64,000 bases of DNA from Pseudobacteroides sp. (GCF_036567765.1 NZ_DATCTU010000122.1:1-64000), one strand, 5' to 3'; positions 36,459-45,480 are shown, counted from the stretch's first letter. Notes: a model not told the origin generated them from the letters alone. Numbers and translations are program-made.

Positions 36459-36851
36459 CTACCTCTCTTTCCCCTTTAACATTACCTTTGCAAATTCCTT
36501 AATGAACTTAAGGGCACTTACTAAATTAATTACCTCACCAAAATCCTTTTTGATTTTAACCACAGCCGTTGCAGTTTCTTCAGCAGCAGCTCCCAAGCTG
36601 CATATTGCAGATTCTACGGCTTTAATCTCTCTATTGGCAGCCTCCGAAGCCTCTTTGATATTATTAGTAATAGAAGGCATGTTTTTAAGGCTTTCGTCAA
36701 TATTGGCCTGATTATCTTTAAGCAGTGTTTTTACTACCTTTAAGCAATCAGTAAGGTTTTTGAGAAAAATAATTAAAAAAACAGCCGAAACTACTACAGC
36801 TGCTGAAACTAAGAGAAGTGCCAAGTCTGTTAATTTGATATAACCGTCCAT
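36459..36851 (-). CDS. DUF948-like small membrane protein with coiled coil
   Basis: Protein of 130 aa with one N-terminal membrane helix (about 9-30) and a long amphipathic helical, Ala/Lys/Glu-rich tail that should form a coiled coil. This matches the layout of YtxG/DUF948 general stress-type proteins of Firmicutes. It ends 5 bp before the metalloenzyme start and follows zapA by 44 bp. Function unknown; envelope-related by location. Confidence 0.7.
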   Translation of the reverse strand: MDGYIKLTDLALLLVSAAVVVSAVFLIIFLKNLTDCLKVVKTLLKDNQANIDESLKNMPSITNNIKEASEAANREIKAVESAICSLGAAAEETATAVVKIKKDFGEVINLVSALKFIKEFAKVMLKGKER

Positions 36852-36895
36852 CCAACACCACCGCCCTTCATATATTAAAATAATAATACCCGGTT

Positions 36896-37300
36896 TTATC
36901 TATGCCTAACCTTTCCAATTGTGCTTTTTACTCCACCAAGCTCAACCTCTTTTTTGGCAAGCTCAAGTTGAAGATCAGTATTTTTGCTTTGCAAAGCCGC
37001 ATTTTCAGCTGTTAATGCCTTGTTAGCCTCTTTAAGCCTTTCCAATTCAGCTTGTGCATCGTCAAGCTCCTTTTGAAGCCTTTTCTCTTCTTCAAAAGAT
37101 TTAAAATAATCGTCAGCTATATTAATTGCAGTAAGAACAGCTGCCATTGACGTACTAAGCCTTGTATTGACCTTCATTATCTCATTCATTTTTTTATCTA
37201 TATATAGACCGATTTTCTGTAAATACTCCTCAGACTCAACGCCAACCAAAGTATAATCTTTTCCAGCTACTCTTATATTAACCTTGTTTTTTACTTCCAT
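36896..37300 (-). CDS. zapA: Cell division protein ZapA
   Basis: FtsZ-ring associated protein, 134 aa. The N-terminal ZapA domain (VNIRVAGKDYTLVGVESEEYLQ is its hallmark, split here as VNIRVAGKDYTLVG and ESEEYLQKI) is followed by a long Leu/Glu/Lys coiled coil (about 70-125). ATG 37300 has AAGGAG eight bases upstream; GTG 37309 lies inside that ribosome binding site. The coiled coil bundles FtsZ protofilaments in known members. Confidence 0.9.
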   Translation of the reverse strand: MEVKNKVNIRVAGKDYTLVGVESEEYLQKIGLYIDKKMNEIMKVNTRLSTSMAAVLTAINIADDYFKSFEEEKRLQKELDDAQAELERLKEANKALTAENAALQSKNTDLQLELAKKEVELGGVKSTIGKVRHR

Positions 37301-37450
37301 TTGATTCACTCCTTAGAAGGATTATGGCATTTAAACCATTAAGCAGTTACTTTTATATTCACCCTGTTATGCATTATTCTTAATTATACTATAATTCGGC
37401 AAAAAATAATATATTTTTAATTTTCTAATTTTGTCCTTCTAAAGCACCAA

Positions 37451-37503
37451 AATATGTTTTGCAATAACCCTCTCATGTATTTGAAGTTATTGCAAAACAT
37501 ATT
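37451..37503. repeat. 18-bp perfect inverted repeat
   Basis: 37451-37468 and 37486-37503 are exact reverse complements around a 17-bp loop, core TTTTGCAATAAC. It lies 44 bp after the stop of the BI-1 gene on the minus strand and could act as terminator or RNA-stabilising hairpin; a T-run precedes rather than follows it. Confidence 0.7.
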
Positions 37504-37546
37504 ATATAAAGCAAAAAAATTAATAGTGCCTGATTTCATATGCCAA

Positions 37547-38236
37547 CTATCTTCTTCGGCCTAATATCCTCAGTATAAACAAGAAAAGATTAATAAAGTC
37601 AAGATACAATTGCAAGGCACCCAAAATTGCCACATTGTTTTCTCTTGGGGTACCGGCTAGAGTGCCATAATACCTTTTAATTTTCTGCACGTCATACGCC
37701 GTAAGTCCCAAAAATACGGCAACTCCTGCATAGGAAATTATCCAGTAAAGTGTTGAGCTGGCAAGAAAAATATTTACTATTGATGCCAGGAGTACTCCTA
37801 TAAGCCCCATAGCAAGAAATGAACCTATACTCGTCAGATCTTGCTTAGTTACAGCACCATACACGCTCATTGCACCGAAAAACAGAGCTGTAATAAAAAA
37901 CACATAAAAAATGGAGCCTAATGTATACATGTAAAAAATAAGAGACAGCGTTAGTCCGTTAATAGCTGAGTAGGTTACAAATACACCTGCCGCCGTTGAA
38001 TAATTCATATTGATTACCCTTGCCGACAAAAACCACACCATCCCTACTTCAGCCAGAACAAGTATTATCAAACTTATTGGATTATACACCAAATATCCAA
38101 GGGGTGTAGATACAGCTATAATTGCAGATACTGCAGAAACCATGAGCCCTAAGAACATCCATGCATATACCTTTATCATATGTGCAGCTAATCCTCTTGT
38201 TTGAGTATACCCGTCATATTGTCGAAACTCATTCAT
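37547..38236 (-). CDS. Bax inhibitor-1 / YccA family membrane protein
   Basis: Seven-helix membrane protein of 229 aa of the BI-1 (TMBIM) family, like B. subtilis YetJ, a pH-sensitive calcium leak channel. The late motif GLTAYDVQKIKRYY carries the conserved Asp that gates calcium in this family, and LYLDFINLFLFILR ends the protein as expected. AGGAGGT precedes the ATG. A role in calcium or stress homeostasis is family knowledge, not shown here. Confidence 0.92.
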   Translation of the reverse strand: MNEFRQYDGYTQTRGLAAHMIKVYAWMFLGLMVSAVSAIIAVSTPLGYLVYNPISLIILVLAEVGMVWFLSARVINMNYSTAAGVFVTYSAINGLTLSLIFYMYTLGSIFYVFFITALFFGAMSVYGAVTKQDLTSIGSFLAMGLIGVLLASIVNIFLASSTLYWIISYAGVAVFLGLTAYDVQKIKRYYGTLAGTPRENNVAILGALQLYLDFINLFLFILRILGRRR

Positions 38237-38313
38237 ATAAAAACCTCCTTTATTCGGGAATAATAAAAACTTAATTCCATTCCGGTATTAAAGTTTTATT
38301 TAAAATATACAAA

Positions 38314-38343
38314 ACACTTTAAACCTAAAAAAGTCTAAAGCGT
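38314..38343 (-). terminator. Possible terminator after folE
   Basis: An imperfect stem with G-U pairs (ACACTTTAAACCT / AGTCTAAAGCGT) lies 13 bp after the folE stop and is followed by TTTTG on the minus strand. Confidence 0.4.
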
Positions 38344-38355
38344 TCCGTAGTTTAT

Positions 38356-38916
38356 TCATTCCTTAATGAGTGCCATGACTTCAGCCCTTGTTCTTGCATC
38401 AGTTTTAATAATACCTCTTAATGCTGATGTTATGGTCTTTGATCCAGGCTTTTTAATTCCTCTCATAGTCATGCATAAATGCTCTGCCTCCATCACAACC
38501 GCAGCACCGATTGGATTAATTGTATCCATCAGAACATCTGCAACCTGACTAGTCAATCTCTCCTGAAGCTGGGGCTTCTTGGCAATAATGTCTACAATTC
38601 TGGCCAGCTTGCTAAGACCCATTACTTTCCCTTTTCTAGGAATATATACAACATGGGCAACGCCCACAAATGGCAGCAAATGGTGTTCACATATAGAATA
38701 TGTGGGAATATCCTTAACAAGTACAATTTCTTCGTGATTCTCTTCCTGGAACACCTTCACATATTCCCTCGGCTCCTTATGCAACCCTGCAAAAATCTCT
38801 TCATACATCCTTGCAACTCTATCCGGCGTTTCTATAAGCCCTTCCCTGTCAGGATCATCTCCAATAGCTATTAAAATCTCTCTAACTGCTGCTTTGACTC
38901 TCTCCTTATCAACCAT
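38356..38916 (-). CDS. folE: GTP cyclohydrolase I
   Basis: Converts GTP to 7,8-dihydroneopterin triphosphate, the first step of folate (or queuosine) synthesis. The 186-aa protein keeps the zinc ligands in SICEHHLLPF and HLCMTMRG and the substrate motif KPGSKTITS. GAGAGG lies before the ATG. No other folate gene is next to it. Confidence 0.95.
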   Translation of the reverse strand: MVDKERVKAAVREILIAIGDDPDREGLIETPDRVARMYEEIFAGLHKEPREYVKVFQEENHEEIVLVKDIPTYSICEHHLLPFVGVAHVVYIPRKGKVMGLSKLARIVDIIAKKPQLQERLTSQVADVLMDTINPIGAAVVMEAEHLCMTMRGIKKPGSKTITSALRGIIKTDARTRAEVMALIKE

Positions 38917-39095
38917 CCTTAAAACCTCTCTTTACAAAACAAATACTTTTTAAGCGAAAATATTGGTAATACTTTAGTCATTCCTTTTATTATACTGCAA
39001 ACTTGTAAAGAGTTCAAAGGTATACGTAATTCTTTTTGCCAAAAAACAGCGGTGTATCATGCTAAGGCATGAATGAAAATTACTTTTTGATCATG

Positions 39096-41726
39096 CTAAA
39101 CAAGGGATTCTTCCTGAACTTTGTCTTTTACATAGCTTTTTATAATGTTCATTGACTCGGAAAATTTCTGATAAAACATGACAATCAAGTCTTGCGGCAT
39201 AGCATTTTCTATAGCTGTTTCCAGTGCTTCGCCCTCAGGCAAAATAATACTTATATTGTCCTTATTAAATCCATTGCTTATCAATGTATCATATAACAAC
39301 CCTGCTACTTCGCCGGGCTCTCTACCTCTCAAGTCATCATCCTCTTTAATATAAATATGGGTAAACACTTGACTGCACAGGATCCCCACAGCCTTTATAC
39401 TGCTGTCCTGCCTATCTCCAGGCACACCAATTACACCAACATATCTTCCAGCCTTCTGTGACAGCACAAAGTCGGAAACGCACTCAAAGCCTGCCGGATT
39501 ATGCCCATAATCCAATAGAACCTTAAAATCTCCCATATCAAAGAGATTGAACCTTCCCGGATTTAATCTTTCATCAGGTATAAAGGTCTTAAGGCCCATC
39601 TCGATAAGCTCCACAGGAATCCCTGCAGCATAGAGTGCAGCAGCTGCCGCCAATGAGTTTTCAACATTGCATTTCACATATCCGTCAAAGGTTATTGGAA
39701 TCTTCGCAACTTCAATAACAGTTATTTCCTTTTCATCATAAATATAGAGGAATCTTCCATCACAATACAGGGCAACACCTCCATTATTTATGTGCTTCCT
39801 TAAATAACGATTGTTTTTGTCTTTTGAAAATAGAATAATACTTCCCTTAGCCCTTCCTAAGAAATATTCAATCATAGGGTCGTCAGCGTTCAAAACCGAA
39901 CTGCCTTCTGGCTTTACCGCTTCCACAATAAGGGATTTGATATAGGCCAAATCCTCAATATCCTTTATACCATCCAAGCCTATATGGTCATCACTTACAT
40001 TTGTTAAAACAGCTACATCTGCCAGGTCGTATCCCAATCCGCCCCTGACAATACCTCCCCTGGCTGTTTCGAGTACCGCGATCTCCGTTTCCTTGTTGGA
40101 AAGTACTATCTGTGCACTTACTGGACCAGTGTTATCTCCTTCCAATATGCACTCATCCCCAATAAAAATACCACTGGTGGTTGTCATTCCGACCTTGCTG
40201 CCTTTTAGTCCAAGTGTATGTCTGATTAGCCGGGTAGTTGTTGTTTTACCGTTTGTCCCGGTAACAGCAATAACAGGTATGGAAAACTGGCTGCCCTCAG
40301 GATAAAGCATGTCCAATATATCTGCAGCAACATTTCTAGGTTTGCCTTCCGATGGATACAAGTGCATCCTTAGTCCTGGTGCCGCATTAACTTCTATAAT
40401 GGCACCGTTTTCCTCGTCTATGGGCATGAAAATATCCTTAATTTTCATATCAATACCGGCAACATCAAGCTCAAGCACTTTTGCTGCCTTTATGGCAGCC
40501 TTTTTATTTTCGGCGTGTATTTCATCGGTACAGTCCTTCGCCGTACCTCCAGTACTTAGGTTTGTGTTTGATCGCAGATAAATTGTTTCGCCGCTTTTTG
40601 GTATATAACTTGTAGTATATCCATTCCTTTTGAGCAAGTCCAATGCCACATTATCAAGTTTTATCCTTGTAAGGGGCTTTTCATGATTATCGCCTCTTAA
40701 AGGGTCCTGATTTTTTAATTTTACAAGCTCCGATATGGTATGAATCCCATCACCCTTGACAAAGGGGGGTTTTCTTTCGGAGACCGCTGATACCTTGTCT
40801 CCAACCACTAGTATCCTGTAATCCTTTCCTTCTATATAGGATTCAACCATTACAGCTCTGCTGTGCTTTATAGCCTCACTGTACGCTGACCTCACATCCT
40901 CTTCGTTTAACAGATTGGTAGAAACCCCTCTACCCTGGCTTCCATCATAGGGCTTAACCACTACAGGATAGCCTATTGACCTGGCTGTGGCCACTGCATC
41001 TTCTTCCGAATATACAATTTCACCGTAGGGAACGGGAATTTTATAATCTGTCAGAATCTTTTTGGTGAGGTGTTTATTTGATACAATGTCCACTGCGACA
41101 CAACCCGATAAACTAGTCAGAGAAGCTTCTACATACTTTGTATTCTTTCCGAGACCAAGCTGCAGAATACTCTCATTCCCAACCCGCCTGACAGGTATAC
41201 CGCGTCTTACCGCTTCATCATAGATGGCTTTTGTGCTTGGCCCTAACTCACCTTCTATCATCAGTCTTCTCAGCTTATCATAAATCTTCACAAACTGGGC
41301 CTTGTCAATACCTTTGTTTTCAAAAAATGCCGTTACAATTTCTATAACAGCCTTTCCGCATTCGACGCCGCACCTTTCATCAACATATTGGTAGATTATA
41401 TTGTAAATAGAAGGTTCTTTTAATACTCTAGTTTTACCAAAAGCAACATCAAACCCAAGTGTGTTTTGAAGGTCTATAATCGCATGCTCCATAACATGTC
41501 CGATATAAGTCCCCTCACTGAGCCTTTCCATAAAGCCGCCTTCATAACCAAGTGAACAGCCGTGTTTTTTCAGTCCTGGAAAAAGTTCAACAATATATTC
41601 GTTAAAACCTGGCATATCGCAGGTAGGTTTTTGATATAAATCCCCTATGTCCACCTCCATCCTTATAACCGGCTTGAAACTATATATGTTTTTTCCTTCA
41701 AAAATGCGTATATTATTTATTTGCAC
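39096..41726 (-). CDS. cphA: Cyanophycin synthetase
   Basis: ATP-dependent polymerase that builds multi-L-arginyl-poly-L-aspartate. The 876-aa length is that of CphA1. An N-terminal domain (1-160) holds H77-x-x-E80-H81 (GHVMEHAIIDLQ), the place of the metallopeptidase-like primer-making site described for some CphA1 enzymes. The ATP-grasp domain (about 160-480) has VVKPYDGSQGRGVS and adds aspartate; the Mur-ligase domain (about 480-876) has the P-loop GTNGKTTTT at 490-498 and adds arginine. GTG start with AGGAGG eight bases upstream. It is last in an iadA-two small membrane proteins-cphB-cphA operon, 31 bp after cphB. Confidence 0.95.
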   Translation of the reverse strand: MQINNIRIFEGKNIYSFKPVIRMEVDIGDLYQKPTCDMPGFNEYIVELFPGLKKHGCSLGYEGGFMERLSEGTYIGHVMEHAIIDLQNTLGFDVAFGKTRVLKEPSIYNIIYQYVDERCGVECGKAVIEIVTAFFENKGIDKAQFVKIYDKLRRLMIEGELGPSTKAIYDEAVRRGIPVRRVGNESILQLGLGKNTKYVEASLTSLSGCVAVDIVSNKHLTKKILTDYKIPVPYGEIVYSEEDAVATARSIGYPVVVKPYDGSQGRGVSTNLLNEEDVRSAYSEAIKHSRAVMVESYIEGKDYRILVVGDKVSAVSERKPPFVKGDGIHTISELVKLKNQDPLRGDNHEKPLTRIKLDNVALDLLKRNGYTTSYIPKSGETIYLRSNTNLSTGGTAKDCTDEIHAENKKAAIKAAKVLELDVAGIDMKIKDIFMPIDEENGAIIEVNAAPGLRMHLYPSEGKPRNVAADILDMLYPEGSQFSIPVIAVTGTNGKTTTTRLIRHTLGLKGSKVGMTTTSGIFIGDECILEGDNTGPVSAQIVLSNKETEIAVLETARGGIVRGGLGYDLADVAVLTNVSDDHIGLDGIKDIEDLAYIKSLIVEAVKPEGSSVLNADDPMIEYFLGRAKGSIILFSKDKNNRYLRKHINNGGVALYCDGRFLYIYDEKEITVIEVAKIPITFDGYVKCNVENSLAAAAALYAAGIPVELIEMGLKTFIPDERLNPGRFNLFDMGDFKVLLDYGHNPAGFECVSDFVLSQKAGRYVGVIGVPGDRQDSSIKAVGILCSQVFTHIYIKEDDDLRGREPGEVAGLLYDTLISNGFNKDNISIILPEGEALETAIENAMPQDLIVMFYQKFSESMNIIKSYVKDKVQEESLV

Positions 41727-41757
41727 TTTCTTTCCTCCTGAAACTAAATAATAAATA

Positions 41758-42567
41758 TCAATGCAATCTAAGGACTTCCCTGCTTTTCATATCAAAGCCG
41801 TATCCTTCCGGCAATACATGGACTGTTACGTTGGCTATTGCCAGTATTTCATCAGGCTTTAATTCAGATACATTTGAGCTTACAATGGATTTCCCGTCTA
41901 TGATTGTTACAGCATATGATCCTACAACTTCAAAATGTGCATCAGGATAAACCCTTATTGCTGTATCCTCGTCAATTCCAATTCCAAGCATGTGAGGGTT
42001 TTCAGCAACTCCGCACATAAGGCGTCCGAACCTGCCTCTTTGATCAAAGTGCTGGTCTATAATAGCTTCCTCTAAAAGTCCAAGGCCCGACGCCATTTTA
42101 AGGGTACATTTTCTTGCCGGATCATTGCTGTTTCCATCAACAATCATGGTATTGCTCATTACTGATGCACCAGCACTGGTTCCCGCTATAACAACACCTT
42201 TTAGATATGCTTCCTTAAGGGCAGAAAAAACCTTTGTTCCTCCAAGAATACTTGTTATCCTTAGTTGGTCTCCACCAGTCATAAAGACACCTCCCGAATT
42301 GACTATCTTTCTATAATTGTCTTCATTGTTGGCGTCCTCTCTCGTGCTTATATCGAGAATCTCAATATTATTTATTCCAAGCCTTTGAAATACATTGAGG
42401 TATTCATTTCCAACTTCTATCGGGTGCTCAGTAGCTGTTGTAAGAACAACAAATTCTGCATCTATAGTTCCGGCTATTTCAGCAACTTTTTTTAGAACCT
42501 TGCTTTCTCCTTTTTTATCTTCTGCTCCACCGATAATAACCAAATTTCCTCTTGCTTTTTCCTCCAT
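41758..42567 (-). CDS. cphB: Cyanophycinase
   Basis: Serine exopeptidase (family S51) that cuts cyanophycin to beta-Asp-Arg dipeptides. The nucleophile elbow GTSAGAS (Ser about 131) and DQHFDQRGRFGRL, with the catalytic His, are present. The ATG at 42567 is chosen because GGAGG lies six bases upstream; an ATG at 42579 overlaps the stop of the previous gene (TAATG) and would extend the protein by four residues to 273 aa. No signal peptide, so it acts inside the cell on storage granules. Confidence 0.94.
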   Translation of the reverse strand: MEEKARGNLVIIGGAEDKKGESKVLKKVAEIAGTIDAEFVVLTTATEHPIEVGNEYLNVFQRLGINNIEILDISTREDANNEDNYRKIVNSGGVFMTGGDQLRITSILGGTKVFSALKEAYLKGVVIAGTSAGASVMSNTMIVDGNSNDPARKCTLKMASGLGLLEEAIIDQHFDQRGRFGRLMCGVAENPHMLGIGIDEDTAIRVYPDAHFEVVGSYAVTIIDGKSIVSSNVSELKPDEILAIANVTVHVLPEGYGFDMKSREVLRLH

Positions 42568-42578
42568 TGCATCCTCCA

Positions 42579-42851
42579 TTATTTACCACAGATGTTTTGT
42601 ATTGTGTAGTCCAAGATCGCCTCATTAAACATAAGCCCTATTCCCATAAGTATTACACTTGCCATAATTATAGGCAACCCATGCCTGCTGCCGTTTTTTG
42701 AAACCACTATTCCCATTATTACTCCAATAACACCAAATGCATAGGGTATTATAAAAATCGATAACAAGGCACAAACCCAGCCTGCAAGTATGCATAGGAC
42801 AGTTCCTTTAAGGGATGCACCACTTCTTTTTTCTATACTATATTCATTCAT
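42579..42851 (-). CDS. Small membrane protein in cyanophycin operon (90 aa)
   Basis: Not recognised. Three hydrophobic segments (about 15-35, 38-51, 60-80) with Gly-rich turns (GVIGVIMGIV) make it a small polytopic membrane protein, somewhat like DUF4190-type proteins. AGGTGATC lies just before the ATG, and the stop overlaps the first possible cphB start by one base, so translation is coupled to cyanophycinase. The tight position between iadA and cphB suggests a link to cyanophycin metabolism, such as dipeptide transport or granule/membrane contact, but nothing in the sequence proves that. Confidence 0.75.
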   Translation of the reverse strand: MNEYSIEKRSGASLKGTVLCILAGWVCALLSIFIIPYAFGVIGVIMGIVVSKNGSRHGLPIIMASVILMGIGLMFNEAILDYTIQNICGK

Positions 42852-42884
42852 ATGATCACCTTTTGCAATTAAAAGTGCTATACA

Positions 42885-43052
42885 TTAATCACTTTTAATA
42901 GTTTTCTTCTTACTGATTTTATAGAATAATTTATAGGCCAAAAGGGTTAAGAATAGCAGAACTATAAAACCCAGCTTGTACACAATTATGTTGCTTAATA
43001 CGCAGAAAAAATAATACAGCCCGCTTGCTATTTGATTTATTAATGATGCCAT
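42885..43052 (-). CDS. Small membrane protein in cyanophycin operon (55 aa)
   Basis: Short gene read directly from the minus strand. The ATG lies two bases after the iadA stop codon and the TAA is at 42885. AAGGGAG lies about 15 bases upstream within the iadA end, so translation is probably coupled. The product starts MASLINQIASGLYYFF, has one long hydrophobic span (about 11-43, including GFIVLLFLTLLAYKLF) and a basic tail (KISKKKTIKSD), which fits a membrane protein with a cytosolic C-terminus. Function unknown. Evidence that it is real: position without gaps in the operon and sensible membrane-protein composition. Confidence 0.6.
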   Translation of the reverse strand: MASLINQIASGLYYFFCVLSNIIVYKLGFIVLLFLTLLAYKLFYKISKKKTIKSD

Positions 43053-43053
43053 C

Positions 43054-44202
43054 TTAGTTCTCGTAGCTCCCTTTTTTTATGGTTTTTCCCTCATGCACAA
43101 AACTAACTCCATTTATCATGAGTTCAAATATTTTAAGTTCTTTCTCATCCATCACCAAAATATCAGCATCACTTCCGTTGGCTAATATTCCTTTTTGCGG
43201 ATATAATTTCAGCAGCTGTGCCACATTTAAAGTTACCGTACTAAATACATCTTCAATTTTTAATCCTCTTTCCAATATGCTTTTCTTTAAATCATCAATA
43301 AGCATATTTACCTTGCCTACTCCAAGTTCACCGCTGCTATTGGGTATACTTCCGTTTGCATCGGACGAAATAGTCACCCTGTCAAGCCCTTTGCCGCTTT
43401 CAATAATTATTGACAATGCATCCGGTACATCATACCCCATTCCGCCGGTACTTCCTGCAGTTAGATCGATGTTTCCTCCCGCTTTTAAATGCTCCAGTCC
43501 CTGCTCAAACAGCTTTCTGTTTCTGTTAACATGGGTTGGAACAAACATCTCAACAGGAAATTCAGAATCATTCAAAAGATCGGTTAAAGGTTTCAGCCCG
43601 TCCTTACCATCACCTACATGTATATGAAGCACACCTGCCTTGTTGGATATCATAGAGCCTATTTTCACCTCATAGGCAAGTGACTTTAATTCTTTAGTAT
43701 CAGGGTGGCTGCTCCTGTAATCGGAGATAGCGATCTCCCCTGCACCAATTACCTTGTCAATAAATGTAATGTCTGAAATAACACTTCCTGTGAGCGTTGT
43801 TGTTGGCAATCCATAGCTGCCTGTATATATAAATGTGTTAACACCTTCAACTTCCAGGGCCCTCGCCTTTGCAAGCAGGCCTGCCATACTCCTTGTCAGC
43901 CCGTCAAAACCTAAAACTCCTACAACAGTTGTTATACCCGCATTCACTATATCCGTCAGAAATATTTCCGGTATTCTGCTGGCCGGGCCTCTTTCTCCCC
44001 CGCCGCCAATAATATGAAGGTGTTGGTCAATAATTCCCGGCAAAACGATTTTACCGGTACAATCAATGGTTTCAACATCCCAAAGCCCGTCTTGCGTAAT
44101 ATTTTCCTGAACTTTAATTATCTTTCCCACAGCTATCAAAATATCCATAACTCCCATATACTGTGGGCTATATATCTTCCCATTTTTTAATAGTTTAAAC
44201 AA
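43054..44202 (-). CDS. iadA: Isoaspartyl dipeptidase
   Basis: Hydrolyses beta-aspartyl dipeptides; here most likely beta-Asp-Arg from cyanophycinase, giving free Asp and Arg. The 382-aa amidohydrolase has the metal site H61-x-H63 (DQHLHIIGGGGE), the substrate motifs TGSYGLP and HIHVGDG, and SSDANGS with the catalytic Asp. It starts with TTG, supported by GAGGTGAC five bases upstream. First gene of the operon; its presence with cphA and cphB completes a full synthesis-to-recycling route. Confidence 0.93.
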   Translation of the reverse strand: MFKLLKNGKIYSPQYMGVMDILIAVGKIIKVQENITQDGLWDVETIDCTGKIVLPGIIDQHLHIIGGGGERGPASRIPEIFLTDIVNAGITTVVGVLGFDGLTRSMAGLLAKARALEVEGVNTFIYTGSYGLPTTTLTGSVISDITFIDKVIGAGEIAISDYRSSHPDTKELKSLAYEVKIGSMISNKAGVLHIHVGDGKDGLKPLTDLLNDSEFPVEMFVPTHVNRNRKLFEQGLEHLKAGGNIDLTAGSTGGMGYDVPDALSIIIESGKGLDRVTISSDANGSIPNSSGELGVGKVNMLIDDLKKSILERGLKIEDVFSTVTLNVAQLLKLYPQKGILANGSDADILVMDEKELKIFELMINGVSFVHEGKTIKKGSYEN

Positions 44203-44687
44203 TACGTCACCTCAAGTCCATTTATAAAACCTTAGTAAACGGCAGAATGCAGTGTTTCATATAATATAACCACTATATAATATATCCACCCATATAATAT
44301 TAATACATTCACACAAATTTACGTTTGTCTTTCACAATTCCAGATATACACACGTTTCTGTTCATATATTAAATATTTGGTAAATAGCAATAAAAAGTTT
44401 CTATATATTATATATTGTTTGTTATGCAATTTTTTATCCTTCCAAGATTTATTTTTTATGTAAACCACAGAAACCCACGTATTACAGCCTTCACAAGACC
44501 CTTTTACATTATATGTTAATAGCCTTTCTGAAAATCCGCCTTCATTTTGGCATGTAATAACATGTATCTAATTTACATAAATGTTATTATATAATTTGAA
44601 TTTTTTCTAAAAGTCTGTTAATATTGTCTTTGATAATTTGTTTTCTTTATCAATATTTCTAATAATTTATTAAAAAGGGTGATGAGT
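44203..44687. other. Divergent intergenic region iadA/lexA-like (about 485 bp)
   Basis: Very AT-rich. It carries the promoter of the lexA-like gene at 44596-44624 and short inverted repeats near 44550-44590 (CATGT/ACATG and TAATAACA/TGTTATTA). No gene with a ribosome binding site was found, and no standard clostridial LexA box (GAAC...GTTC) was seen. The promoter of the cyanophycin operon must lie here but was not pinned down. Confidence 0.5.
44596..44624 (+). promoter_or_regulatory. Sigma-A promoter of lexA-like gene
   Basis: TTGAAT, 17-bp spacer, TAATAT, about 64 bp before the start codon. Confidence 0.55.
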
Positions 44688-45323
44688 GTGCCTTCTGAAT
44701 TTGATTCACTTACGTCAAAGCAAAAAAAGATTTATTCAGCAATTGAAACATTTATTAGAGAAAACGGTATTCCTCCAACAGTTAGAGAAATCGGTGAATT
44801 GGTAGGGGAAAAGACACCGGGAGCAGTACAAGGTATACTAAACAGGTTACAACAAAAAGGGGTTATAAAGAGAGAAGTAGGTATGGCACGTTCTATCAAG
44901 CTTGTTTCTGGAAATTCCCAATACACAGACCCTGTTTATATTCCTGAAGTAAAGAAAATAAGCAAAAGAAATATTGGTGATTTGTATAGCATTTACAATG
45001 TTGTCAAATATCAGCCAGTACCTCCGGACTTCCTTGAAGATGCGACAGATTGTTTTATTTTAAACTGTCCTGACAACAGCCTGATTGATAGTGGAATTAA
45101 GTATGAAGATGTCTTAGTAATTTCAAAAGGTTCAAGCATATGCGATGGAGATATTGTTTTGATACTATTTGAAAACTCAGCACTTTTAAGAAAGTATTAT
45201 AAGGGCGAGAATGAAGATTCAATAACTCTTAAAGCAGACAGCAATTTGCTTGGCAGAGAAACTTTCAGCAAGGACGAGGTCATAATAGTCGGTAGATTGG
45301 TTGGTAAGTATACCAAATATTAA
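44688..45323 (+). CDS. LexA-like S24-family repressor, cleavage site apparently lost
   Basis: DNA-binding regulator of 211 aa from GTG 44688 (AGGGTG six bases upstream); ATG 44682 and GTG 44679 are in frame but too close to the ribosome binding site. Residues 1-65 are a LexA-type winged helix (PPTVREIGELVG). The C-terminal half aligns with the S24 fold: Ser in CPDNSL near 130 is kept. By eye the Ala-Gly cleavage site is replaced by SKR (KKISKRNIG), and the catalytic Lys falls on Arg in ALLRKYY near 168. It may therefore not self-cleave in response to RecA, and could control something other than the SOS response, possibly the divergent cyanophycin operon. Confidence 0.82.
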   Translation: MPSEFDSLTSKQKKIYSAIETFIRENGIPPTVREIGELVGEKTPGAVQGILNRLQQKGVIKREVGMARSIKLVSGNSQYTDPVYIPEVKKISKRNIGDLYSIYNVVKYQPVPPDFLEDATDCFILNCPDNSLIDSGIKYEDVLVISKGSSICDGDIVLILFENSALLRKYYKGENEDSITLKADSNLLGRETFSKDEVIIVGRLVGKYTKY

Positions 45324-45439
45324 TTGTTATATCGTATAACTGGAGGAGTAAAATCTTATTTGTATTTTTTGTTTTACATCATATTACCTTGAAAAAGTTA
45401 GGGGTTAATAACTATTTATGATTAACAAGGTTTAAAATT

Positions 45440-45480
45440 AAAGGGGCTGTTGCACTAAGTAGTGCACAGCTCCCCTTTTT
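45440..45480. terminator. Bidirectional terminator
   Basis: A long stem AAAGGGGCTGTTGCAC / GTGCACAGCTCCCCTTT with one bulge and flanking A/T runs lies between the convergent lexA-like gene and leuB. Confidence 0.85.

Noticed and set aside
41758..42579. Peptidase E or other S51 peptidase instead of cyanophycinase
   Set aside because: Length, the QHFDQRGRFGRL motif and the adjacent cphA fit cyanophycinase better.
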